Shown here one piece after another: positions 19,925-28,950 of a stretch of 64,000 bases of DNA. The number at the start of each line of letters is the position of its first letter. The stretch's first letter is position 1. The stretch comes from Streptomyces sp. NBC_01317. GTDB taxonomy: Bacteria; Actinomycetota; Actinomycetes; Streptomycetales; Streptomycetaceae. The stretch covers positions 3,455,501 through 3,519,500 of the forward strand of contig NZ_CP108393.1 of the NCBI RefSeq assembly GCF_035961655.1, given 5' to 3'. Position numbers and translations under genes: made by a program. Under the pieces are notes generated by a model. That model saw only the letters and a program-made list of their open reading frames with translations. It was not told the DNA's origin and did not search any database.

Positions 19925-20852
19925 CGAAGCCCTCCCCCGTCAGCGCCACGAAGGCGTCCTCCAGCGACGCGCGTTCGACGCCGAACGACCGCACCCGTAC
20001 CCCGGCCCGTACCAGCGCCGCGTTCAGGTCGGCCAGCTCCACCCCGGCCGCCGGCGGGTCACCGCTCACCCGGTCCTCCGTCACCGTCACCCCGCCCACG
20101 CCCAGCTCCTTGAGCACCCGCGCGGCCTCCGCCGGATCCGGTGTGACCACCGCCAGCCGGCCCCGGGTCCCCGCCGCCAGCTCGGCGACCGGCCCCTGCG
20201 TGATCAGCCGGCCCCGCGCCATCACCGCCGCGTGGGTGCAGACCTGCTCGATCTCGTCCAGGAGGTGCGAGGAGAGGAAGACGGTCGTGCCGTCGGCTGC
20301 CAGCTCCCGCACCAGCGTCCTGATCTCCCGCATGCCCTGCGGGTCCAGGCCGTTCGTCGGCTCGTCCAGCACCAGCAGGCGGCGCGGCTGGAGCAGCGCC
20401 GCCGCCAGCCCGAGCCGCTGCTTCATCCCGAGGGAGTACGCCTTGGCCTTCTTGGTCCCGGCCGCCGTCAGCCCGACCCGGTCCAGGGCCGTGGCGACGC
20501 GCGTACGCCGGGTGCGGGGGTCGGCCGTCGGGTCGGCGGAGTCGTACCGTACGAGATTGTCCCGGCCGCTCAAGTACCCGTACAACGCCGGGCCTTCGAT
20601 GAGAGCGCCCACCCGCGGCAGGACGGTACGGGCCGCGCGGGGCATCCGCTGCCCGAGAAGGGTGGCCGAACCGGCGGTCGGCTCGATCAGGCCCATCAGC
20701 ATGCGGATGGTCGTGGTCTTGCCGGAGCCGTTGGGTCCCAGGAAGCCGAAGACACTGCCTGCGGGCACCGCCAGGTCGAGCCCCTCGACGGCGAGTTGAC
20801 CGCCCCGGTAGCGCTTGGTGAGACCGCGTGTCTCGATGACGGCCGCTGTCAT
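19911..20852 (-). CDS. ABC transporter ATP-binding protein (ABC-2 exporter)
   Basis: Cytoplasmic ATPase of 313 residues. Walker A GPNGSGKTTT, Q-loop region LIGLIEPTAG-like (MGLIEPTAGSA), signature SLGMKQRLGLAAAL, Walker B LLVLDEPTNGLDP and switch His in FLSSHLLDE are all present. The C-terminal 90 residues form the small domain seen in DrrA/CcmA-type exporters. It lies upstream of and overlaps the permease gene. The LolA-like gene lies 123 bases upstream in the same direction but a hairpin separates them. Confidence 0.92.
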   Translation of the reverse strand: MTAAVIETRGLTKRYRGGQLAVEGLDLAVPAGSVFGFLGPNGSGKTTTIRMLMGLIEPTAGSATLLGQRMPRAARTVLPRVGALIEGPALYGYLSGRDNLVRYDSADPTADPRTRRTRVATALDRVGLTAAGTKKAKAYSLGMKQRLGLAAALLQPRRLLVLDEPTNGLDPQGMREIRTLVRELAADGTTVFLSSHLLDEIEQVCTHAAVMARGRLITQGPVAELAAGTRGRLAVVTPDPAEAARVLKELGVGGVTVTEDRVSGDPPAAGVELADLNAALVRAGVRVRSFGVERASLEDAFVALTGEGFDVAG

Positions 20853-20902
20853 CGCGCACCCCGCTCGTGTGGTCCTGCCGGTTCCGTGGGCCGCTCAGCG
20901 TG

Positions 20903-20935
20903 CCGCCCCGCCGTACGAAGCGTACGACGGGGCGG
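20903..20935. terminator. Hairpin terminator after the LolA-like gene
   Basis: CCGCCCCG, a mismatch and CGTACG pair with their complements around an AAG loop (14 base pairs). It starts 41 bases beyond the minus-strand stop at 20976 and makes read-through into the ABC exporter genes less likely. Confidence 0.75.
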
Positions 20936-20975
20936 TACGAGCGGGTCGTGCGTGGCGTGCGCGTCCGCTCCGCGG

Positions 20976-22223
20976 CTACTTGGCGCCGTCCGCCGCCCTG
21001 ACGAGCGTGTCGGGGGTCACCGCGCCGACGTAGATCTTGCCGTCGTCCGTCATCAGGGCGTTGACCAGGCGGGTCTTGTAGACCGTGCCCGAGCCGAACT
21101 TCCCGGTGACCTTGTCGCCGAGCGCGTCCAGGAAGCCCTGCGCCTCCTTCGGCAGACCGGCGGTGTCCTTCGCGGTGGGCGCGCCGTCCGGGGACGTGAA
21201 CGCGTACACCGCGCTCCAGCCCTTCCCGATGACGGTCGGAGGCGCGGTCTTCCCGGCGCCCTCGCCGCCCTTCGGGAGCTTGGGCTCGACCGGGTCGGCC
21301 TGCCGCGCCTCGTCGCCCTGGGTGACCTTCGTGCCCTTCGGCGGGGTGAAGTCGAAGGTGGAGGCGGCCGGCTTGCCGAAGTCGACCTTGGTGAAGCCCA
21401 CGTCGACGACGGCCTTGCCGCCGCTGCTCGGCGCGAGCGTGAACTTGAGCGGGGTGCCGGTCTCGGCATCGACCGCGATCTTGACGGACTCGACCGTCGA
21501 GCCGCTCTGCTTGGGCTTGAGGACCAGGCGGTACGCCTCACGCCCGGCGACCCGCGCGGTGCCGTCCACGGTGACCGACGTGGTGTCGCCCGCCGCCGCG
21601 AGCGCCTGCTCGGCGAACTCACGGGGGGTCGCGGGAACGTCCTTGCCGGACAGCCCCTCGGCCTTGTTTCCGGACCTGCCCTTCTCCGTGCCCTCCGGGG
21701 AGGTCGCGTGGAAGGCCTCGTTCGAGGCGCTGTCGTACGCCCAGACGTCGTCCCCGTTGTGGATCAGGCTGTACTCGGCCGCGTCCTCCAGGATCGACAC
21801 CCGCTGCTTGTCGGGCCCGTCCGCCGCCACCCGCAGGGTGTGCGTACCGGAACCCAGCTCCATCAGCTTGGTGCTCGGGTCGGCGGTGGAGGCCGAACCG
21901 CCGCCGCCCGCGCCGTCCTTGGGGGCGAGCGCGCCGCCCGCCAGGTCCCCGAGGCCGGCCAGCGAGGGCAGCCCCAGGTCCGTGCTGATCTTCACCGAGC
22001 CGGAGAGCCGCTCGGTGTCGGAGGCGGCGATCTTCTCGATGAGTTCCTGGGCGCTGATCTTCGGCAGGCTGGGGTCGCCCGCGGCGGCGAGGGCCGGCAC
22101 GAGGCCGATCGTCGCCGCGGCCACTCCGATGACCGCGACCGGGACCGCGTACCGCGCCGCCCTGCGGCGGCCGGTACCGAGGTCGTCCTCCTCGGCGATG
22201 TGCGCGCTGTCGTTCGGTGCCAT
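20976..22223 (-). CDS. LolA-like / DUF2092 membrane-anchored protein
   Basis: Protein of 415 residues. GGAGGTAG six bases before ATG 22223 fixes the start. An N-terminal membrane anchor or uncleaved signal (VAVIGVAAATIGLVPALAAA) follows a charged 25-residue cytoplasmic stretch. The exported part has LolA/LppX-like strands (SGSVKISTDLGL, VWAYDSASNEAF, AYRLVLKPK, VDAETGTPLKFTLAP, STFDFTPPKGT). In Gram-negatives this fold carries lipoproteins; in actinobacteria such proteins often relate to lipid carriage or sigma-factor signalling. Its place beside an exporter operon suggests envelope lipid handling, which is inference. Confidence 0.8.
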   Translation of the reverse strand: MAPNDSAHIAEEDDLGTGRRRAARYAVPVAVIGVAAATIGLVPALAAAGDPSLPKISAQELIEKIAASDTERLSGSVKISTDLGLPSLAGLGDLAGGALAPKDGAGGGGSASTADPSTKLMELGSGTHTLRVAADGPDKQRVSILEDAAEYSLIHNGDDVWAYDSASNEAFHATSPEGTEKGRSGNKAEGLSGKDVPATPREFAEQALAAAGDTTSVTVDGTARVAGREAYRLVLKPKQSGSTVESVKIAVDAETGTPLKFTLAPSSGGKAVVDVGFTKVDFGKPAASTFDFTPPKGTKVTQGDEARQADPVEPKLPKGGEGAGKTAPPTVIGKGWSAVYAFTSPDGAPTAKDTAGLPKEAQGFLDALGDKVTGKFGSGTVYKTRLVNALMTDDGKIYVGAVTPDTLVRAADGAK

Positions 22224-22350
22224 GTGTGCCCTACCTCCGGCTCGGCGGTGCTCTCGGTCTTCTCCATCTCACCAAATCGGCGGTGCGTAAGCGTCAGTCC
22301 CGGGGAGCAACTTGTCGTACTGCTGAAGGATGAGAGCCGGACGGCCGCCG

Positions 22351-22374
22351 CCCCCGACCCGTAGGGGACGGGGG
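22351..22374. terminator. Probable terminator of the polyprenyl synthase gene
   Basis: CCCCCG pairs with CGGGGG and, after a mismatch, CCC with GGG around a short loop, starting 24 bases past the synthase stop. It is compact and GC-rich with no T tract. Confidence 0.5.
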
Positions 22375-22397
22375 TCAGGACCGGTGGGGTACGGGGA

Positions 22398-23408
22398 TCA
22401 GCCCGCCCGGTGCACCACCGCGTCGCACAGCTCCACCAGCGCCGACTTCGCGTAACACTCCGGCAGCGGGGCCAGGGTGGCGCGCGCCGCCTCCGCGTAC
22501 CGCACGGTGTCGCGCCGGGCCTGCTCCATCGCCGGATGGGCCCGCAGCAGCCGCAGCGCCTCCGTCAGCCGGGCGTCGTCCGACAGGTCGCCGTCGAGCA
22601 TCGCGACCAGGTCCAGGTCCGCCTGCCTCCCGTGCGCCTCCGCCTGGGCGCGCAGCAGCAGCACCGGCAGCGTCGGGATGCCCTCCCGCAGGTCGGTGCC
22701 GGGGGTCTTGCCTGACTCGTGCGAGTCGCTCGCGATGTCGAGGACGTCGTCCGCGAGCTGGAAGGCCACGCCGAGGCGCTCGCCGTACTGGGTGAGGATG
22801 TCGACCACCGACTCGTCGGCGCCGGACATCAGCGCGCCGAAGCGGCCCGAGACGGCGAACAGGGCGCCGGTCTTCCCGGCGAGCACGTCGAGGTAGTGGC
22901 TGACCGGGTCGCGCCCGTCGCGCGGCCCCGCCGTCTCCAGGATCTGTCCCGTGACCAGCCGCTCGAAGGCCTCCGCCTGGATGCGGACGGCCTCGGGGCC
23001 CAGGTCCGCCAGGGTGTGCGAGGCGCGGGCGAAGAGGAAGTCCCCGGTGAGGACGGCGACGGAGTTGCCCCAGCGGGTGTTGGCGCTGTCCACACCCCGG
23101 CGTACGTCCGCCTCGTCCATCACGTCGTCGTGGTAGAGCGTCGCCAGGTGGGTCAGCTCGACCACCACGGCCGCCGGGACGATGCCGGGCGCGTACGGGT
23201 CACCGAACTGGGCGGCGAGCATCACGAACAGCGGCCGCAGCCGCTTGCCACCGGCGCGCACCAGGTGCTGCGCCGCCTCGGTGATGAACGAGACCTCGCT
23301 CTTGGTGGCGTCGAGCAGACCCGCCTCCACGGCCGACAATCCGGCTTGGACATCGGCTTCAAGAGCCGGGTCCCGCACGCTCAGCCCGAACGGCCCGACG
23401 ACGGTCAC
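22398..23408 (-). CDS. Long-chain polyprenyl diphosphate synthase
   Basis: All-trans prenyltransferase (336 residues) that adds isopentenyl units to an allylic diphosphate. GGKRLRPLF is the substrate-binding segment. The first Asp-rich motif is HDDVMDEAD at about residues 93-101, and the second is QLADDVLD. The fourth and fifth residues before the first motif are Thr and Ala rather than aromatic, which allows a long product. In this setting the product is probably the menaquinone side chain (about nine isoprene units in Streptomyces), to be joined to the MqnA/C-derived ring. It is divergent from fumarylacetoacetase across 227 bases. Confidence 0.92.
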   Translation of the reverse strand: MTVVGPFGLSVRDPALEADVQAGLSAVEAGLLDATKSEVSFITEAAQHLVRAGGKRLRPLFVMLAAQFGDPYAPGIVPAAVVVELTHLATLYHDDVMDEADVRRGVDSANTRWGNSVAVLTGDFLFARASHTLADLGPEAVRIQAEAFERLVTGQILETAGPRDGRDPVSHYLDVLAGKTGALFAVSGRFGALMSGADESVVDILTQYGERLGVAFQLADDVLDIASDSHESGKTPGTDLREGIPTLPVLLLRAQAEAHGRQADLDLVAMLDGDLSDDARLTEALRLLRAHPAMEQARRDTVRYAEAARATLAPLPECYAKSALVELCDAVVHRAG

Positions 23409-23635
23409 GAGGGGTACTCCTGTCTGCTGACGCTCACGCTGATTGTCGATGTGTCGCTGTCCTCACTCAAGTCAGCGTATCCGGTCGGCTTTCGATCACC
23501 ATGGGCGCCTTCCCGGCACCGCCCGTATGGTCGCGATCAGTCCGCTTTTCGGGCATTGCGGGCCTTTCGCCACTGCCGCGGCGGGGTGGCGCCGACGTAA
23601 CGTGTCCTGCATCGATCCGGAAAGCGAGGCAGCAC

Positions 23636-24862
23636 ATGCCCGAGCAGAGCCCGCTCGAACCGGTCGAAGGTGACCCCTTCGGCCCCCACAACCTCCCGTA
23701 CGGCGTCTTCTCGACCGCAGAGGAGCCCGGCAGGCGCCGTCTCGGTGTCCGCCTGGGCGACGCGGTGCTCGACGCGGGAGCGGCGGCGCACGCCCTGGGT
23801 TCTCCGTACGCGAAGCTGCTGGACCAGCCGGGCCTGGGCCCCCTGATGGCGGCCGGCCGCACGGCCTGGCGCGATGTGCGCCGGGCCCTGACCGCCTGGG
23901 TCACCGTGCCCGCGCACCGCGCCGAGATGGAGCCGCTGCTGCACCCCCTCGGCACGGTCACGCTGCACCTGCCGTACGAGGTCGCCGACTATGTCGACTT
24001 CTACGCGAGCGAGCACCACGCGACCAACGTCGGCAGGATCTTCCGCCCCGACGGCCTCGCGCTGCCCGTCAACTGGAAGCACCTGCCGATCGGTTACCAC
24101 GGCAGGGCGGGCACGGTCGTGGTCTCGGGCACGGAGGTCGTACGCCCCTCCGGGCAGCGCAAGGCGCCCGCCGACGCGGCGCCCGTCTTCGGCCCCTCGG
24201 CCAAGCTCGACATCGAGGCGGAGGTCGCCTTTGTCGTCGGTACGCCGTCCGCGCAGGGCACCCCGGTGGACCTGGCGTCCTTCCGCGACCACGTCTTCGG
24301 CCTCTCGCTGCTGAACGACTGGTCGGCGCGGGACATCCAGGCGTGGGAGTACGTGCCCCTCGGCCCGTTCCTCGGGAAGTCCTTCGCCACGTCGGTCTCC
24401 GCGTGGGTGACCCCGCTGGAGGCCCTGGACGCGGCCCGGGTGGCGCCACCGGCCCGTACGGAGGAGCTGCTCCCCTATCTGGACGACGCCGAGGAGGAGG
24501 ACCCGGGCGGGTTCGACCTGCGGATCTCGGTGGCACTCAACGGGCAGGTGATCTCGGAGCCGCCGTTCTCCTCCATGTACTGGACGGCGGCGCAGCAGCT
24601 CGCCCATCTGACCGTGAACGGCGCCTCTCTCCGTACGGGAGACGTCTACGGCTCCGGTACGGTCAGCGGCCCCGGGCGCGAGCAGCGCGGCTCCCTCCTC
24701 GAACTGACGTGGAACAGCACCGAGCCCGTCGAACTGCCCGACGGCAAGCGGACGTTCCTGGAGGACGGCGACGAGGTGACCCTCACCGCCTGGGCCCCCG
24801 GGCCCGACGGGACCCGGGTCGGCCTGGGCGAGGTGAGGGGCCGGATCGTCCCGGCGGCCTGA
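23636..24862 (+). CDS. fahA: Fumarylacetoacetase
   Basis: Enzyme of 408 residues for the last step of tyrosine and homogentisate breakdown, splitting fumarylacetoacetate to fumarate and acetoacetate. The N-terminal SH3-like domain is followed by the catalytic domain with metal-binding Asp in YVDFYASEHHATNVG, then WKHLPIGYHGRAGTVV, acidic ligands in KLDIEAEVAFV, LLNDWSARDIQAWEYVPLGP and GSGTVSGP, all family signatures. ATG 23636 has an AGCGAGG site; the extension to 23501 is leader. It stands alone here without homogentisate dioxygenase. Confidence 0.95.
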   Translation: MPEQSPLEPVEGDPFGPHNLPYGVFSTAEEPGRRRLGVRLGDAVLDAGAAAHALGSPYAKLLDQPGLGPLMAAGRTAWRDVRRALTAWVTVPAHRAEMEPLLHPLGTVTLHLPYEVADYVDFYASEHHATNVGRIFRPDGLALPVNWKHLPIGYHGRAGTVVVSGTEVVRPSGQRKAPADAAPVFGPSAKLDIEAEVAFVVGTPSAQGTPVDLASFRDHVFGLSLLNDWSARDIQAWEYVPLGPFLGKSFATSVSAWVTPLEALDAARVAPPARTEELLPYLDDAEEEDPGGFDLRISVALNGQVISEPPFSSMYWTAAQQLAHLTVNGASLRTGDVYGSGTVSGPGREQRGSLLELTWNSTEPVELPDGKRTFLEDGDEVTLTAWAPGPDGTRVGLGEVRGRIVPAA

Positions 24863-24901
24863 AAGTGCCCCTCGGAGCGGGTCTTCCGGGAGCAGGTCTT
24901 C

Positions 24902-25849
24902 TCAGAGCAGGCTCTTCGACGTGAGCCAGGCGCGGGCGACCGCGAGCGCGTCCTTGTGCTCGTACTGCACCTGCGCGTCGAGTTCCATCAGCTCAGGGGT
25001 GTCGAGCTTGGCGGACAGGGTGTCGAGCACGTCCTGTCCGGCCTTCGGCACATCGGCCTTGCGGATGAGCGGAGTCACGTTCTCGAAGGCGAAGAGGTTC
25101 TTCGTGTCCTTGAGGACAACAAATTTCTCCTTCTCGATGGACGGGTCCGTGGTGAAGACGTCGGCGGCCTGGATGTTGTTCTTCTTCAACGCCGCAATCG
25201 TCAGCGCACCACCCGCGTCCAGGCCCTTGAAGGACTTGAAATTCAGGCCGTACAGCTCCTTGAGCCCGACGAGACCCTGCTGCCTCGACTGGAATTCCGG
25301 TGAACCGCCGATGACCAACTCGGGTGCGACGTCGGCCAGATCGGCGATCGAGGACTCGGCGGTCAGGTCGTACTTCTCCGCCGTCTCGGCATTGACCGCG
25401 ACGGCGTCCTTGTTCTCGGCGGAGGCCGACTTCAGGACGGCGAGGTGGGACGGCAGCTGGGCGGTGACGGCGGCGGTGGTGCCCTGCGCCGTCTTCGCCA
25501 CGGCCTTCGGGTCCAGGTAGGCGAGCAGGGCGCCGTTGTACTCGGGCATGACCGTCACGGTGCCGTTCTTGAGCATGCCGTACGTCGTCTCGCGGCTGCC
25601 GATGTTGTGCTTGTACGTGACGTCGAGACCCTTGGCCTTGAGCGCCTCGCCGTACAGGTAGGCGAGCAGGATGCTCTCGGGGAAGTTGTTCGACCCCACG
25701 ACGACCTTGCCCTCGGGCACCGCCGCCGGCTCCAGCGGATCGGCGTTGTCGTCGGACGAACCGCACCCGGCCAGCAAAGCGGCGGCGGTGAGGGAGGCGA
25801 GTGCGGCGGCGACGGTGCGGCGCCGAGGCCTGTTCGCGGTATCAGTCAC
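24902..25849 (-). CDS. Osmoprotectant (glycine betaine/choline) ABC transporter binding lipoprotein
   Basis: Lipoprotein of 315 residues, with lipobox LLAGC at about residue 29 after an Arg-rich signal (NRPRRRTVAAALASL). OpuAC/ProX-type features are VVGSNNFPESILLAYLYGEAL, ETTYGMLKNGTVTVMPEYNG and AADVFTTDPSIE. It captures quaternary ammonium solutes at the outer face and delivers them to a permease. Its natural partners (two permeases and an ATPase) are encoded at 30492-33069 on the same strand, but a conservon lies between, so it must be transcribed separately from the region around 25850-26280. GTG 25849 has only a weak GGGAAAC site. Confidence 0.9.
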   Translation of the reverse strand: MTDTANRPRRRTVAAALASLTAAALLAGCGSSDDNADPLEPAAVPEGKVVVGSNNFPESILLAYLYGEALKAKGLDVTYKHNIGSRETTYGMLKNGTVTVMPEYNGALLAYLDPKAVAKTAQGTTAAVTAQLPSHLAVLKSASAENKDAVAVNAETAEKYDLTAESSIADLADVAPELVIGGSPEFQSRQQGLVGLKELYGLNFKSFKGLDAGGALTIAALKKNNIQAADVFTTDPSIEKEKFVVLKDTKNLFAFENVTPLIRKADVPKAGQDVLDTLSAKLDTPELMELDAQVQYEHKDALAVARAWLTSKSLL

Positions 25850-26034
25850 GTTTCCCGATCCTGTGTGTCAGTGAGGGTGGCGACATGGCGTACGGGGCCC
25901 GCCGTGCGGCCCGTTCGCCGCACGCATCGATCCAAGCCACCCGTCTCACGCATCGTCAAGAGCCGCCTGATTACCGATTGGCATCGGATCACGACGAGGT
26001 GTGGTGGGGAACAGGTGCGTGGAATGGTGAGAGT

Positions 26035-26048
26035 AATGACGCGTCATT
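26035..26048. promoter_or_regulatory. Perfect 14-bp palindrome, putative operator
   Basis: AATGACGCGTCATT reads the same on both strands. It lies 186 bases from the binding-protein start and 236 from the cvnA start. A dyad of this length in a divergent region of GC-rich DNA is unlikely to be chance. The regulator is not known. Confidence 0.5.
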
Positions 26049-26159
26049 CGCCGATTGATTGAAACGTTTTCTTCGCTGTGACCCGTCGCAAAGAGCCGGG
26101 GGCGCGGTAAAGTCCCGGCTGTCGGCGCCCCGTCCACCGGCTTCCGGCCCAATGCCCCC

Positions 26160-26201
26160 ACAGTGCTGGGCTGTTCGCACACAGTGCTGGGCCGTTCGCA
26201 C
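26160..26201. repeat. 21-bp tandem repeat upstream of cvnA
   Basis: Two adjacent copies of a 21-base unit (ACAGTGCTGGGC then C/T then GTTCGCAC) at 26160-26180 and 26181-26201 differ at one base. Each unit carries GTGC and GCAC ends that could pair. Twenty-one bases is two helical turns, so two proteins could bind on the same face. Confidence 0.7.
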
Positions 26202-26283
26202 CACAACCACCCCATTCAGCCTCACGGTCGGCAGGCGCCCACGCCTGGGCGCCCGTCGGGGAGTACCCGCTCAAGGAGCCCTG

Positions 26284-28950
26284 GTGTCCTCGCAGGAAGG
26301 GACCGTTTCCGGACAGCCGCCCGCCCCGCCGCGGAGCCGCCGCCGCCGGATCGTCACGCTCCTGGAGCGCTGGCCGTTCGGCAGGAAACTGCACCTCCTG
26401 GTGCTGGTGCCCGTCCTGGTGGTGGCGGGCATGCTCGCCTACGTCGTGGACGACGAGATGAGCCAGGCCAGGGCGGCCGCCGACACCGCCGCGCTCGTAC
26501 GCAACAGCGAGAGCGTCGCCACGCTCGTGGACGACCTCCAACGTGAGCACCGGCAGGCCCTGTTGCTCTCCGTACGCCACCAGGCGGCCGAGGGCGGGGC
26601 GGGTGAGCCGTCGGACATCCCGTACCTCCAGGCGCAGCAGCGGGTCGACGTCCAGGCGCGGGTGGTGCGCGAGGCGTTCGGGTCCCTGCTGCCCGCCGCG
26701 GAGGACGAGGCGATCGCGACAATCGGCGGGCTGACCGATCTGCGGCAGCTGATCCAGCGGGGGTACATCCCCGCGGACAACATCGATCCCACCTACTCCG
26801 ATCTGGTCGATCAGCTGATCAGCGGCCTGGGGCTCGGGGAGTCCACCACCGCGTCGCGCGGATCCCCGGAGGGCAGGCTGGAGACGCTGCTGGGGGCGGA
26901 TGCCGCCCACGCGGCCTTCGAGACCAGTGTGTTCGGCGCGCAGACCGGTGACTCCAACGCGCTCATCGAGTTCCTGCGTGCGGTCGGTGACCACCGCTCG
27001 TACGAGGACAAGGCGGAGCGGTTCAAAGCGCTGTCCTCCGAGGCGCAGGGCACCACCCTGGACGGCGTCGAGCGCAGCTCCCAGCGGAAGTTGATCGAGG
27101 AGCAGTACAACGCCCTGCGGGTGGACCCCAGTTCGCTCCAGGCGCAGACCCCGGAGCGGCTTCGGGCGGCCATCGCGAAGGCCCTGGAGGCCGAGCCCGT
27201 CTACGCCCGGCAGGCCGAGGACCGGCTCAGGATCACCCACACGCTGATCCACGGGATCGCGGCCCAGGCGGACGCCGCCTCCGACAAGGCGTGGCGGCAC
27301 ACGCTCACCCTGGTGGGCTCCGCGACGCTGGCGCTGGTGGCCTGGCTGGTCTTCTCCTTCCTGGTCCGCCGCTCGGTGGCCAGGCCGGTACGGATTCTCA
27401 CGGCCGCCGCGCGGCAGGTCGCGGACGCCACCGGGAAGGAGCTGGCGCGGGTCGCGGACGACGAGTCCGCCGAGACGGGGCCGCCCCGGCTGCGCGAGAT
27501 TCCGGTGCCGGTACGGGACGAGATCGGCGCGCTCGCGGAAGCGTTCAACCAGGTGCAGTCGACGGCGTCGGCGCTGCTGGAGCGGCAGATCACCGTGCGC
27601 GCCAACGTGGAGCAGATGTTCGGCAACATCGGGCACCGGGTGAGCAACCTGGCGTCGCGCCAGCTCGACCTGATCGAGGGTCTTGAGCAGGCCCAGACCG
27701 ACCCGGCGACGCTCCGCCCGCTCTACCAGATCGACCACATCGCGACGCGGCTGCGCCGTAACGCCGAGAGCCTCCAGGTGATCGCCGGGAAGCGGCAGGC
27801 GGCGGAGGACGTGGACGCGCCGCAGCCCACGGGACTCACCGACGTGCTGCGGGCGGCGCTGTCCACCATCGGCGGGTACGAACGGGTCTCCCTGCGGCCG
27901 TCGGCGGAGGTGGTCGTCGTCCCGGCGGCCGTCAGCGACCTGACCCTGATGCTGGCCGAACTGCTCCAGAACGGCGTCTTCTTCTCCCCCACGCACACCA
28001 AGGTCGACGTGGCGGTGCAGATACGGCCCCCGGCGGAGGGCGCGGTGATCGAGATCATCGACCACGGGCTGGGCATGCCGCCGGAGCAACTGGCCGAGGA
28101 GAACGCGCGGTTGCTCCGCAGGGAGCGGCTCGACCTGGCGCCCACGCACGTGCTGGGCCTGTTCGTGGTGGGCCGCATAGCCCGCCGCTTCGGCATCGGG
28201 GTCGTACTGACTCGCACCCCCGGCGAGGGCGTCACGAGCACGGTGACCATCCCGTCCACCCTGCTGCTCCCCGCGAACGCGATACCGGCACCCCCGCCCC
28301 CCACGGCCCCGTCCCCGGCCATCCCGACCCCCCGCTCGGAACAGCGCCCACGGGCGGCGCTGGTGGCGGCCACCCCGAGCGGCAGCGGCCTGCCGCAGCG
28401 GGTCGCGCGCGGGGCGTCGGACGGTGAGCCGAGCGGCGAGGCGGACACCGAGCCGCACGCCGACGCGGGCAGCGCCACGGGCGCCGACGCGCACGGCGTC
28501 GCGGACCCCGGACCGCGAGGCGTCGCAGGCGCGGGGGCACACGGCGTCGCGGCCGACAGGCCGGGCGCGGACGGAAGCGGCGGCCCAGGCGCAGGCCGGG
28601 CGGCCGGAGAGCCCGGCGCCCCCTCGGTCGCCCCCGGTGGTGACGACGCGCGGCACGATCGTGGTGTCGAGACCACCGGGTCAGGGGCCCGGCAGGGCCC
28701 CATGGAGCACGACGGCGAGTCGCGGCCGTTGCGGCGGCGTGTGCGGGGCGCGACCCTGGCTCCCGACACGACGCCCCGTACCCCTGCGGTCTCCCCCGCG
28801 CGGCACCCCGCCGACGCGGCGCACGTCCGTGACGAACTGGAGGACCTGGAGGCCGCCACCGAGCGGGCACGACGGGACTCCGCGCGTGACAGAACAGGAC
28901 CTGGGCCCCAGGTATCGCTCACCCCGGAAGGACCTGGCAATGACGGATGA
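26284..28950 (+). CDS. cvnA: Conservon sensor histidine-kinase-like protein CvnA
   Basis: Membrane protein of 888 residues. GTG 26284 has AAGGAG five bases upstream. Residues about 35-60 form the first membrane segment (LVLVPVLVVAGMLAYVV), then an extracytoplasmic nitrate-sensor-like helical domain to about 330, a second segment (LTLVGSATLALVAWLVFSFLV), HAMP (RPVRILTAAARQVAD), a dimerisation part with HRVSNLASRQLDL, and a HATPase_c domain (LAELLQNGVFFSP, IIDHGLGMPPEQ). The last 220 residues are low-complexity Ala/Gly/Pro with repeated GVAG and AHGVA strings. CvnA proteins work with CvnB-D in a complex likened to G-protein-coupled sensing. It overlaps cvnB by 11 bases. Confidence 0.92.
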   Translation: MSSQEGTVSGQPPAPPRSRRRRIVTLLERWPFGRKLHLLVLVPVLVVAGMLAYVVDDEMSQARAAADTAALVRNSESVATLVDDLQREHRQALLLSVRHQAAEGGAGEPSDIPYLQAQQRVDVQARVVREAFGSLLPAAEDEAIATIGGLTDLRQLIQRGYIPADNIDPTYSDLVDQLISGLGLGESTTASRGSPEGRLETLLGADAAHAAFETSVFGAQTGDSNALIEFLRAVGDHRSYEDKAERFKALSSEAQGTTLDGVERSSQRKLIEEQYNALRVDPSSLQAQTPERLRAAIAKALEAEPVYARQAEDRLRITHTLIHGIAAQADAASDKAWRHTLTLVGSATLALVAWLVFSFLVRRSVARPVRILTAAARQVADATGKELARVADDESAETGPPRLREIPVPVRDEIGALAEAFNQVQSTASALLERQITVRANVEQMFGNIGHRVSNLASRQLDLIEGLEQAQTDPATLRPLYQIDHIATRLRRNAESLQVIAGKRQAAEDVDAPQPTGLTDVLRAALSTIGGYERVSLRPSAEVVVVPAAVSDLTLMLAELLQNGVFFSPTHTKVDVAVQIRPPAEGAVIEIIDHGLGMPPEQLAEENARLLRRERLDLAPTHVLGLFVVGRIARRFGIGVVLTRTPGEGVTSTVTIPSTLLLPANAIPAPPPPTAPSPAIPTPRSEQRPRAALVAATPSGSGLPQRVARGASDGEPSGEADTEPHADAGSATGADAHGVADPGPRGVAGAGAHGVAADRPGADGSGGPGAGRAAGEPGAPSVAPGGDDARHDRGVETTGSGARQGPMEHDGESRPLRRRVRGATLAPDTTPRTPAVSPARHPADAAHVRDELEDLEAATERARRDSARDRTGPGPQVSLTPEGPGNDG

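Larger units (their letters stand above)
25850..26283. other. Divergent intergenic region, binding protein / conservon
   Basis: 434 bases with no convincing gene. It contains a 14-base perfect palindrome (26035-26048), a 21-base tandem repeat (26160-26201) and a LacI-like dyad GAAACGTTTTC near 26061, all described separately or here. The AT-richer part at about 26030-26085 is the likely promoter area for one or both directions. Confidence 0.5.
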
